In this document: positions 9,248 through 18,800 of the stretch, piece by piece | Layout: each line of letters begins with the position of its first letter | Numbering within the stretch: the first letter of the stretch is position 1 | Virus record (IMG/VR): IMGVR_UViG_3300021960_000228 | Coordinates: 1-36,491 of that record | Length of the DNA stretch: 36,491 nt | Source of the DNA: a virus | Strand: one strand, 5' to 3' | Made by a program: the position numbers and the translations under genes | The notes under the pieces: model-generated | What the model was told of the DNA's origin: nothing | Database searches by the model: none | The model's input: only the letters and a program-made list of their open reading frames with translations

Positions 9248-9639
9248 GGTATTACTCCATTAAATGTCGGTACATTTACTTTTCTAAAAGTCGCAGAACA
9301 AGAGTATCCGTACTGTTCTGTAAAGTAAGTTTGAGTGAATTTCTCACAGACTACCTGAATAGTTTCTTCTCCCCCTCCTGAAGAAGGTACAGTAAAGGAG
9401 AAGGCAATAGTGCCTTCTCTTGCTTGGAAAAAAGCAGTTAAAGTGTCAATAGTTTCTTTACTTCTATTCTTAAAATTAACACTAAACATTTCCTTTATAG
9501 GATTAATGCCTGCTCTGGCCCGCTGCTCATAGTTCTGTATTTTTACCTGTCGAGCCATAATATTAGCCTTTCTAGATATGTTTCTATCAGGATTAACATA
9601 AGTTACAGGTGACGTGTCTAAGTGTACTCCTAAAGTCAT
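9244..9639 (-). CDS. M: Minor tail protein gpM, short copy (third M paralogue)
   Basis: 131 residues, close to the 109 of lambda gpM. It keeps the family plan: an N-terminal 'NPDRNISRKANIMARQVKIQNYEQRARAG' type region (positional match to lambda 'FGDGYSQRAPAG'), a 'FFQAREGTIAFSFTVP' segment, and a C-terminal 'VVCEKFTQTYF...ATFRKV' strand pair. In lambda, gpM joins the tail tube to the L-containing tip. This copy sits immediately before L as in lambda, so it is the best candidate for the canonical gpM. Two longer paralogues share its N-terminal region (14105-15835 and 20304-22058). ATG one base after the upstream stop, with AGGAG embedded in the last codons of the preceding gene. Confidence 0.85.
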   Translation of the reverse strand: MTLGVHLDTSPVTYVNPDRNISRKANIMARQVKIQNYEQRARAGINPIKEMFSVNFKNRSKETIDTLTAFFQAREGTIAFSFTVPSSGGGEETIQVVCEKFTQTYFTEQYGYSCSATFRKVNVPTFNGVIP

Positions 9640-9640
9640 A

Positions 9641-12600
9641 TTAACTCCTATAAGCGCAGGGTATAGATACGGTTACAGTTTTTCCTGCATCAGCAGAAGA
9701 GCATCTAATTAGGCCTTGTCTTGGGAACACGGAGACTTCTCCTGCATTAAGCGTCCCATTATCTTCGAGCCCCACTACAGTAGCCTCTACACCATCAATT
9801 TTAATACTAAAACCCTCTCTTACAGAGGTTTGCAAGTATAAGAAGTTGGAGTTAAAAGCCCCGTTGGAAGATCCACTAGTTCCTACCTTTACAAAGAAAT
9901 CCGTTTGCGATTTTTTAAATACTTGTCCGTGCATATGACCCCAATTGCCGTTCCCGTGAGTTGCAGCGCTCGTATTAACAATACTTACCGCGGTTGCAAA
10001 ACTGGTAAATACAGCCGGCATTAGATTCTCGCTGCTACTCGCTAAAGAGGTATATATTAGTTTATCACGAAGATAATACTTAACAGTGGTACCAACTCTT
10101 TCTATATTAAAAGGACAATACCTATCATTTATAACGTCCCTGTTACCCAAGATTGTGTCCGTTGAATTCGTGTTGCTGAGAAGCACGCTGGTTAAGCTCG
10201 TATTAACAAGGGGTAGGTTGTTATTGCTTCGGGGATTAAACAGAGATATTACACTATAGTACCGGTCACCTGCCGGTTGAGTGAATACTACACTTCCAGA
10301 TTCTATTATCTGAATAGTCATGGGGGTAGATTGTGCGCCTTCATTCATCATATCAGAAATATTTGCAGATTGATAAGAGTATGTATTAGTTCCCTCAACA
10401 ACCGCAGATTGCATGTTAATAGTGGTAGAACTAGAATAATTTGTTATTAAACTATCAAAAAGTTTTCCAGGGATCACTTTGAATCCATAAAGTATCTCCG
10501 CTTCCTCTAGCACTCCCTGAGCTGGTGAAGCACCATCAGTGTAACTAGCAGCGTTTACTAACCCGAAAGCGGTTTCTATTTTCCAGTTGTTATTACCATC
10601 GTCTTGATTTCTGTGGTCAAGCAAGCCCCATTCTCTGGCATAAGGAGTACCACTAGAGGACGTCACATATTGCCCTTCAGGATTTAAAAGATGAGTCTCT
10701 AAATTAAAATCACCTGTTGTAGCTTCTGAAGAATTATACCTAGCACTAACATGAACTATTGGTGCACTAGACATCGTGCTGCTCACAGTGAACCCTAGGC
10801 GTGAGCGAAATTCAGGATACTCTCCATGGCTCCAACCTGAATTCATTCTCCTTGAATCAATCTTGCCGCCGGAACCTTGCTTATTATAATAAGCAGTTGT
10901 GGAACGTGTATCTTCAATTACAAATGCGGATCCCCAAGCGGAGGCGCTAACATCACTGTTGTTGATTGGACTAATTCCGGAAGATTCAACATTGTCATAA
11001 TAAGTAACGGGAAGAAGCTCTGAAGGAGTTGAGGAAGCAATAGTACCGTTTGTAACCTCCGTAACTATCTCATTATCCCACATAGAGAGAGTAGGGCTAT
11101 AAGACCTAACAGACGTTGCCGAGTCTGCTACGATTCCATCTACTACATGAGCGGAAATGGCCTCTCCTGAAACAAAAGATTGAGTACTGCCTGCATCATC
11201 AAAAGAAATAGTAGCCCCGCCAATTAAAGCATCCGTCGTGCCATGAGTAGACTTCAAAGTAAGAGGGTCTGCGTCACTAGTTCTAAGTCTCCAGATAGAG
11301 CCGGTCCATACATATCTCTGCCAAACGTCGCCCGCCATCTTAGAAGCAGCAGATACGCCTTCAATAGTCCCATCAGATATGGGAAATACATAAAACTTGT
11401 CACTGCCACAAGTAATTAATAGTCCTCTACCAATATACTGAGTCTGGTGACCGTTTTCCGCAGTCCAGACATTAATAGCCATGTTGTCAAGCCTGTTTGT
11501 AGTGAACGTAAATTTATACACATTGGTTGGTGAACTAAAAGTACCACCACTATCTGAACCAGTTTTTATAATACAGTCATTACCGTCATCATCGACATGC
11601 TCTGTATGTCCCAGCCAATATGAGTAGTTAAATTGAACATTCCACTCCCGAAAACTGTTTCGAAGGCTGCCAGCAGGGGTGAAAATAGCCGGGCCATAAG
11701 GGCCGAAGTATTGAGCGAGGTAGCCGACGCTAAAGTTTTCAGGAAAAGTATCGCCTGTCAATAATTCAGTATAGCCTGCACCTGCGGGCCCAATTTGAGT
11801 CCCATGTGTTAGTAATACAGGAGCATTTCTATTAGTCCCCCCTGAAAGGTAATTACTCTGATTAGTGTTTAAATGAGCAATATACCAATGGCTCTGAGTT
11901 CTGGTACAACCTACCATATTCACCCAGTTTCTTCTAACCCAGGGAATTAGGAAGTCATCCATCGTAACACGTGTAGGTACTTGGTTGCCGTCGGAGAAAG
12001 CATACCCGATTCTATTCGAAGTACCCCCAGAGCTACCTGCCCATAAGATTGGAATAGCTCCTGAGTCCTGCATTAATTGTGTAGTGTCGCTAGTACTGTC
12101 CCACCATACACCGCTCACTGTAGCATAATGATATATGCCAGTGTAGAGCATAATAGAATTAGGGTTAGTTTCGTAAAGCACTAGTAATTTATTATCAGTA
12201 TTTTTATCAGCGACCATAGACAGTACTGCGGCCCATTTTCCTTCAATAGTTGCTTGAGTAAATGTAACCCCTCCAGTACTAGTACTATCATAACCGACCC
12301 AGGTTGCTCCATTATCTGTCGATTTTGCAAGAGCTCCGTTCATCATAGCCCAAGCAGTTCTATGAGTCCCGCCTACAGCGAGACCTAAACAGACTACATA
12401 AGCATTGTTAGCTACCGTAGCCGCTACATCTGATATAGAAGACAAGTCTAAGTTACTAACAGTTGGAGATGCTGAATAAGGACTGGCTATTTTCCATAGT
12501 CCGGTATCCTGACAAGCGAGCCAAAGAGTATCAGAGATTTCATCATACGCGTGGCCCCCTATATTAGTAGCGGTAAAAGCAGGATACTGTAGAATGTTAA

Positions 12601-14101
12601 CAGCACTATTCTCTCCGGTCTCTAAATTATAGAAATGTACATTGTCTTCGATCATATCATAGAGCTTTAGAGGACTACCTGGAACTACCCACCTTCCGTA
12701 GTTTTCCATGGCGCCGCTTCCTTGCTTAAGAATGGCTCGCCCAGAAGTCGCAAGGTCGCCCGTATGGTCTCCCCAGTCAGAATAAGTTTTTACAGTTTGT
12801 ACATTAGCCTCCGCAATGCTATGAAGAACTTGTATTCTTGGTACCAAGGTATTATTTACATACCCAGTTACATATCTTTTTCTCAACGAGTATTCGGCCG
12901 TTCCTACCCCTCCAGTTACTCCACCTATATCTATGGACCATAGTTCAGGAAAAACAGTAGTAGAGTATGGGGTGGTGTCTAAAGTAAGTGTTGCATCCGT
13001 ATTCGGTATTTCTCCAGCACTGAAGAAGGGAACGGTAGCACCAGACACTTTCCCATAATATTGTTGAGTCTTATTAGTATTAGAACCAATCATACGAGTT
13101 ACCCAGGCTGCATCGAACTGACCACTTCCTACGACAGATATAGAGCTAACGAAGTCTCCTACATTAGTATCAGTGGTTTGTACCTCGGCGGAGTTTAGGA
13201 AAACAATACCATCCCAACGGTGCCCAGAAAAATTAGCGTTGGTCTCCAACTGACCCCAGTATTGTATACTTGGGTGGCCACCAGTATTGGGCTTACCCGC
13301 GACATAAGTAGTATTGGGCCTACGACTAGCAAGAGGTACTTTAAAAGGAGAATACTTAGTATCATTTGTATAGATGCTAGTGTTACTCATATTTGCGCTG
13401 CTGCTGCCTGTGTAATAAGCAAGAGATTGTACTGGTGTGGGGTTAGGTACCCCCGACATTAACCAAGTAAGAGCAGACATTTGGTCATATGATAAAGTAG
13501 TTGATGAGGTGGGGAAAGTGAATTCTATTTTATAGACCACAACAAGAATTTCTGTAGTAGATTGCGTGATAGCTGGTGTAAAAGAAGCAGCCGTTCTTGG
13601 TTTTGGTCTACTTGCGATATTGTTCTTGGAGCCGGCTTTATATGTAGGTCTCGATTGTGTCCAACCTATAGTATGAATATCACGAGTTCCTGACACGGGG
13701 GGAAGAAGTTGTTGAGTGAGCTTAAGAGTAGGTGTAGTAGTCTGACCATTTCCTTCCACTACTGCAAAGGGGGTTCCTTGAATTTTCTGAAACTGCCAAA
13801 ACTTACCCGGCTGAGATCTTACAGTACTACTAGGGGCAGCTTCATAGTGATCATTAGCATACATATAATGAGTAAAATAACTGGCTCCAGCAGATTGGTA
13901 ATAAGCTATATAGGGGTCCTGGGTTGATTCAGCTGTTGCGGCCGCGCCAGTGCGAACAGTTTGTATACTGAGAGACATGGCGCTAATAGCGCTAGTGAAG
14001 TTAGCGTCGTAAATTATATTCTCTATCCAGTCAGACTCATACAGTTCTTCGCCCGTATTAGCGTCTTTTTTTGTTACTTTCACAAAGCCTTTCATTTTCA
14101 T
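9641..14101 (-). CDS. Large beta-rich tail fibre-like protein, copy 2 of a tandem pair
   Basis: 1486 residues, Ser/Thr/Gly/Asn-rich with no membrane segment. A paralogue of the 1487-residue product at 15837-20300. The N-terminal ~35 residues ('MKMKGFVKVTKKDANTGEEL') have a form seen at the start of phage fibre proteins. An Asp-box (S-x-D-x-G-x-T-W) in 'KSTDNGATW' near residue 595 suggests a beta-propeller or sialidase-like fold. 'WTGSIWRLRTSDADPLTLK' near 930-950 and the last ~75 residues ('FSIKIDGVEATVV', 'DAGKTVTVSIPCAY') are strongly conserved with the paralogue. A segment near 1330-1370 ('IERVGTTVKYYLRDKLIYTS') looks like a concanavalin/laminin-G type sandwich. It lies between two M-like genes with gaps of 3 bases and 1 base. 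A receptor-binding or decorating role is inferred; no catalytic residues can be assigned. Confidence 0.85.
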   Translation of the reverse strand: MKMKGFVKVTKKDANTGEELYESDWIENIIYDANFTSAISAMSLSIQTVRTGAAATAESTQDPYIAYYQSAGASYFTHYMYANDHYEAAPSSTVRSQPGKFWQFQKIQGTPFAVVEGNGQTTTPTLKLTQQLLPPVSGTRDIHTIGWTQSRPTYKAGSKNNIASRPKPRTAASFTPAITQSTTEILVVVYKIEFTFPTSSTTLSYDQMSALTWLMSGVPNPTPVQSLAYYTGSSSANMSNTSIYTNDTKYSPFKVPLASRRPNTTYVAGKPNTGGHPSIQYWGQLETNANFSGHRWDGIVFLNSAEVQTTDTNVGDFVSSISVVGSGQFDAAWVTRMIGSNTNKTQQYYGKVSGATVPFFSAGEIPNTDATLTLDTTPYSTTVFPELWSIDIGGVTGGVGTAEYSLRKRYVTGYVNNTLVPRIQVLHSIAEANVQTVKTYSDWGDHTGDLATSGRAILKQGSGAMENYGRWVVPGSPLKLYDMIEDNVHFYNLETGENSAVNILQYPAFTATNIGGHAYDEISDTLWLACQDTGLWKIASPYSASPTVSNLDLSSISDVAATVANNAYVVCLGLAVGGTHRTAWAMMNGALAKSTDNGATWVGYDSTSTGGVTFTQATIEGKWAAVLSMVADKNTDNKLLVLYETNPNSIMLYTGIYHYATVSGVWWDSTSDTTQLMQDSGAIPILWAGSSGGTSNRIGYAFSDGNQVPTRVTMDDFLIPWVRRNWVNMVGCTRTQSHWYIAHLNTNQSNYLSGGTNRNAPVLLTHGTQIGPAGAGYTELLTGDTFPENFSVGYLAQYFGPYGPAIFTPAGSLRNSFREWNVQFNYSYWLGHTEHVDDDGNDCIIKTGSDSGGTFSSPTNVYKFTFTTNRLDNMAINVWTAENGHQTQYIGRGLLITCGSDKFYVFPISDGTIEGVSAASKMAGDVWQRYVWTGSIWRLRTSDADPLTLKSTHGTTDALIGGATISFDDAGSTQSFVSGEAISAHVVDGIVADSATSVRSYSPTLSMWDNEIVTEVTNGTIASSTPSELLPVTYYDNVESSGISPINNSDVSASAWGSAFVIEDTRSTTAYYNKQGSGGKIDSRRMNSGWSHGEYPEFRSRLGFTVSSTMSSAPIVHVSARYNSSEATTGDFNLETHLLNPEGQYVTSSSGTPYAREWGLLDHRNQDDGNNNWKIETAFGLVNAASYTDGASPAQGVLEEAEILYGFKVIPGKLFDSLITNYSSSTTINMQSAVVEGTNTYSYQSANISDMMNEGAQSTPMTIQIIESGSVVFTQPAGDRYYSVISLFNPRSNNNLPLVNTSLTSVLLSNTNSTDTILGNRDVINDRYCPFNIERVGTTVKYYLRDKLIYTSLASSSENLMPAVFTSFATAVSIVNTSAATHGNGNWGHMHGQVFKKSQTDFFVKVGTSGSSNGAFNSNFLYLQTSVREGFSIKIDGVEATVVGLEDNGTLNAGEVSVFPRQGLIRCSSADAGKTVTVSIPCAYRS

Positions 14102-14104
14102 AGA

Positions 14105-15835
14105 TTATGTCCTAGTTATATTATTAATTTGCGCGGAAAAGGTAGTTTTACCTTGTAATTGCACTGTTTCTGTTTGAGCTGTAGCGATAGTATCTAATCG
14201 TACAACATTGTTTATTTCTGCTTCTACCAAGTTAGTTCCTGATAGAGTTAAGGATTCGGTCTGTTTAAGGAGCTTGGGCTCGTTTCTTGTAATGTCTGTT
14301 TCAGTTAGAGCCTTTTGATCAACAGTACCAAAAATAATTAGGGACTCGTTAGCTGCAACAGGTACAGATCGAAGACGAATTGCATCATTGATCCTGGCTG
14401 TAAAGTCTGTATCGGCCCTCAGAGTAATGCTTTCTGGTAGTATACTCGGAAGCAGCGTTCCTGATGTCTCTACAACTAAGTCTACCGTGTCTAAAATAGG
14501 CCCCGTATAGCCTGTCGTACGAATGTTTAATACCCAGTATTCAATAGACTCCGGAGAAGGAACAGCTTTTTCAAGTTGAAAGCTTCCTGTAGAGCTAATA
14601 TCATTTCCTACTGGTAAGAAGGTTCCCTGTACAAGTACAAAGTCTACCCCTGCCGTAGCTCCCTCTATAGTCCAATAAATTTGTTCAATAGGAAGAAAAG
14701 TACCCTTAAAGTAAGCAGTAATTATAAATTCTGGGCTACTGTTTGGTCCTATTGAGTAAGAAGCTACTGGTTGATATAGGCTGTTTGTCAGTTGTCCCCC
14801 GGCGGCTAGAAGAACAGTAAGATTCAAAGTATCAACTATAGGGCCAGCTACACTATCTTTTCTTAGTTGTAAAACACGAACTTGATCCGAAAGTATATCA
14901 GCACCATTTACAGAAAAATTACCCGTACTAGACGCGAAATTCCCTGTTAAGTTAATAACTCCAGTAGAAGGAGTGACTACTCCATTTCCGTTTTCTAAAG
15001 ACCAATACAAGTCATTGACGGGCTCATAATTTAATACTTCGACATATATAGTTGTTGAAGTATTTTTTAGAATAAACACGTCGGTCAAATCCGCGCCAAC
15101 ATTATCTACTAAGCTAAACGTCTCTGGACCTCTGGAGGTGTCTTGTACCGTTACTAGTATTTGGTCTAATGTCGGCCCACCAATAGAACCCGATCTAACT
15201 CGTAATGTAAATTGCTCGGTCGCTTCTGTTGTTACGTCAGCCAAAGTACTTATCTGAAAACTGCCTGAGGCCAGAGTTAAGGTTCCCGAAGTAGTAAAAG
15301 ACCCTGACACTTCTACAAAGTCTGCTAAGGACGCTCCGTCATCGAGAGTCCAATACAATATTTCTGGTCCTCTCTCCAAGCTACTTATATTTACTACTTT
15401 CGTCTGGCCCTCATTCATAGAGAAGTTAGGGTTATTTATATTAACTCCGGAAGTTCCCGATACTAACTCAAATACTCTTACGAACTGGGCAGTTACCGAA
15501 CCGACATCTGCGTTGAAATACGTAGTAGTATAGTTATCGCAATATACTACAATAGTTTTCTCACCTGATATTTCATTACTGTCTGGAATAGTGAAATCGA
15601 AAGTTCTATACTTAGACCTATCAGCAAAAAACCCGGTTATCGCAGTAATTTCTTCAATAGGTCTATTATTAAAAGTTAAATTATAAGTTTCCTCTCTACC
15701 ATCTGTTCCTAGAGATAATCTGTTTTCGTAGCCGTCACCAAAAGACATAACAGAATATAAAGGTTTTATATTCTTTTTTATGTTTCTGTCCGGCACCACA
15801 AGGGTCGAAGTTAAGTCTAGAAATCCTACTGTCAT
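14105..15835 (-). CDS. Extended gpM-like minor tail protein, copy 2
   Basis: 576 residues. Residues 1-127 are gpM-like ('VVPDRNIKKNIKPLYSVMSFGDGYENRLS', 'ITGFFADRSKYRTFDFTIPDSNEISG') and closely match the N-terminus of the 584-residue paralogue. Three beta-sandwich repeats of ~100 residues follow, resembling Calx-beta domains ('ILYWTLDDGASLADF', 'LYWSLENGNGVV', 'IYWTIEGATAGVDF'). The last ~110 residues carry three copies of a short motif of type F/V-x-A-x-I-N-[ND]-x-x-R ('FTARINDAIRL', 'VEAEINNVVRL', 'FSAQINNITRT'). The final codons ACT AGG A contain the ribosome binding site of the next gene. Likely a tail ring subunit with outward extensions (inference). The spacing to both neighbours is 1-3 bases, consistent with co-production with the large beta-rich protein after it. 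Confidence 0.85.
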   Translation of the reverse strand: MTVGFLDLTSTLVVPDRNIKKNIKPLYSVMSFGDGYENRLSLGTDGREETYNLTFNNRPIEEITAITGFFADRSKYRTFDFTIPDSNEISGEKTIVVYCDNYTTTYFNADVGSVTAQFVRVFELVSGTSGVNINNPNFSMNEGQTKVVNISSLERGPEILYWTLDDGASLADFVEVSGSFTTSGTLTLASGSFQISTLADVTTEATEQFTLRVRSGSIGGPTLDQILVTVQDTSRGPETFSLVDNVGADLTDVFILKNTSTTIYVEVLNYEPVNDLYWSLENGNGVVTPSTGVINLTGNFASSTGNFSVNGADILSDQVRVLQLRKDSVAGPIVDTLNLTVLLAAGGQLTNSLYQPVASYSIGPNSSPEFIITAYFKGTFLPIEQIYWTIEGATAGVDFVLVQGTFLPVGNDISSTGSFQLEKAVPSPESIEYWVLNIRTTGYTGPILDTVDLVVETSGTLLPSILPESITLRADTDFTARINDAIRLRSVPVAANESLIIFGTVDQKALTETDITRNEPKLLKQTESLTLSGTNLVEAEINNVVRLDTIATAQTETVQLQGKTTFSAQINNITRT

Positions 15836-15836
15836 G

Positions 15837-18800
15837 TTATTGCTCTAAGTACGCGCAGGGAATATTTACAGTAACTGTTTTACCCGCGTCTGCTGCTGCG
15901 CAGCGAATAAGGCCTGATCTAGGGTAAACGGATACTTGTCCCGCGACTAGAGTCTGTGCGTCATCTAATTCTACTACATCCGCCTCTACACCATCGAGTT
16001 TTATTGAGAAAGCTTGTCTATTGGCTACTTGAAGAAAAAGAAAATCAGGGTTAAAAATTCCGTTGCCTGATCCAGAAGTGCCCACTTGTACCCAGTAATC
16101 ATTACCCGCATCTATTTGTATGTCATGTATGGTCGAACTAGAAGAATATCGATCTTTTAATTCACCAATACCACTATAAAACCTTTGAAACCTAAAGTCA
16201 ACAAGCACTAAGGATTCAGTGCTAGAGACGAGAGAAGTATAAACTGTCTGTCCCCTGAACTCGTAAGAAAGAGTGGTACCAACTCTTTTTATTTTGAGAC
16301 CACAAGGAGTTAATAAAGGAAACGTTCTACCAAACTGCATTTGAGTAAGCACACCACTTTTGAACATCGAAGAGCCGACAGTGCCTGTATTAAGTTCATG
16401 ATCTCTAATTGTGCCAAAATTACCGGAAGCCGCTTGTTGTGAGACACTTCCTACAGTCTCTCCCGATATAGTATGTTTAACAACCCCTGCTTCAATAATT
16501 TCTATAACTATAGGGCAACTACTAAGGGAGTAATACAAAGTGTCTCCCGTATCTCCCGTAGTTTGAAAACTGAAGGTAGTAGGTTCTCCAGCTTTACCTA
16601 ATAAAGTCGCGTAGTTATCAGCCATTCTAAACTTAAACCCATAGTTTATATCTGAAAAGCTTGAGCAGTTAGTGTTTGAAGTAGAGGGGCTAAGACCGTC
16701 TGTAAATGTAGTTGCGTCTGCTAAACCATAAGCGTATTCAATATTATATCCTGTAGTAGGGGGAGATACTGAAGGGTTAGTAGTATTAAAAAACAAGAAG
16801 TCCGACGGCTGAACAGTGGTATTTGCAGCCTTTGGCTCAAGAATAGAAGAAGTTAGAAGAAAATCCCCCGAAAAGGCATCAGTAGTTAACATTCTATTTG
16901 AAAGATATCTTCCGGAAACAGGCCCATTATACGATACCCCAGTTTGACTGGTGTTGAGCCTAAATTTAGTGTAGTACGGGTACGATGAAGACTGAAAACC
17001 TCCCTGATTATAAAGGAAGCCAGTATTGATTGGTACTCCCCCCACAGAATCTGAACTGATACCATAAGTACCAAGAAAACGATTATTAAAAAAACTACCT
17101 GTATTAAAGGTGCCTGCAGTGGGTGTGGGGTTATTAACGTTGTGCTGCTCTTCATTATAACTCTCCGCGGGGTAACACCAAGGAACCAACTTTCCAGGAT
17201 TATTTTGAGCTATTACTCCTCCTGTTACTTCTTTAACAAATTCATTTGGGTAAGTACTCTTACCACTGTAGTATGTAGTAAGTCCTACGGCAAGGTCATT
17301 CATAATCCCATCGCATACGACGGCAGATATACTCTCTCCTGAAGTATAAGAGGAGGACCCAAGATCGTCATCAAAAGAAATAGTGGCCCCGTCAATTAGA
17401 GGTTCAGTCCCAGAGTGAGTAGGTTTTAAAGTTAGAGGGTCTGCGTCACTAGTTCTTAGTCTCCAGATTGACCCTGTCCATACGTATCTTTCATAAATCT
17501 CACTGATCATGCTATTGGCTGGATCCCACCCATAATATTGATCCCCTACCTGAGAATACTCGTCGCCATTAAACCTCAACCCTTTTCCAATATACCAATG
17601 GTAGTAGTAGAGTTCTTCAGAGAGTTGAGCAATTAATCCGGTAGAAAATCTAAATAACCAGAACCCTCGGGCTGGTGCAGCCGGGGCCGCACCGGTTACA
17701 GTCTCGTTGTAAGAGGTACCTACTAGTAGTACATCATTATTATCGTCATCTACAGTCTCATAAGGTACCGACCAAGGGTCAGTTTTAAGAGCTGGGCTCT
17801 GTGTAGGAAACCAGTTAAAAGCACTTGTTCTTAACGTTCCATAAGCCGATTGCCCGCCAGATCTGCCCGATGATACATATTTTATTTCTGGATTTGAAAA
17901 CTGACCAAAAACACTTGGGGAAGCTCCGAGCTGTCTTTCAAAAAAAAGTTGCCGAGGCACATAGCCCGCAGGAACCGACTGAGTGCCGTCTTCAGCGTAA
18001 CTTACTATCCACCAAGTAGACTGGGCCTTACCCACTCCGTAAGTAAACCTAAAAAGTCTTCTCATCAGGCTCATATCATGAGTATCTGCGAGTGCATCAT
18101 TAAACGTAGTGTACTCATAACGTATAGCAAAACTATAAAATGTAGAACTAGCGCCGGGGCTTGCTTTCTCATAAAATAAATTAAAACTAGAACTAGTTGG
18201 GGATAAATTAGTACAATCATTAAGACTGCTCCACCAAGTGGCTCCCGTTGTAACTAGCCTAGTCTTGTTCGGAAAATTGATACTATATAAGTTGGCCGCT
18301 GTTCCTGTAGGGTCATCCGCATAAAATATCAATAGTCTACCGTCTGTATTTTTATCTGCTTTTAGACCAATAGTAACGCTCCATTGAGCTTCTATATTGG
18401 TCTGTGTAAAGGACACGCCTCCTGTACTCGTGCTATCGTAAGCTGACCACGTACTCCCATTATCAGTAGACTTAACTAAAGCACCTTCGATCATAGCCCA
18501 AACAGTTCTAAAAGAGCCTAAATTTATTCCCAGATCTAAAGTATACGCTTTATTTTCAGTGGTGGTGGTAACATTCGAAAGACCTGCTACGTTATGGTTA
18601 GTTATACTAGGAGACCCTAAAGGAGTCGATACAGACCAGATTCCCGTGTCTGTGCAAGAAATCCAAAAAGTATCAGATACTTCATCGTAGTCATACCCTG
18701 AAATATTAGAAGGAGAGAACGAGGGGTAGTTAATTACATTAATTCTAATAATTTCCTCATTCAACCAGCTTAACAATACTATTTCTTTTTGGGTTACATT

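Noticed and set aside
16886-17155. 89-residue minus-strand frame inside the 1487-residue gene
   Set aside because: It overlaps a long, clearly coding frame on the same strand, with no independent start signal or known domain.
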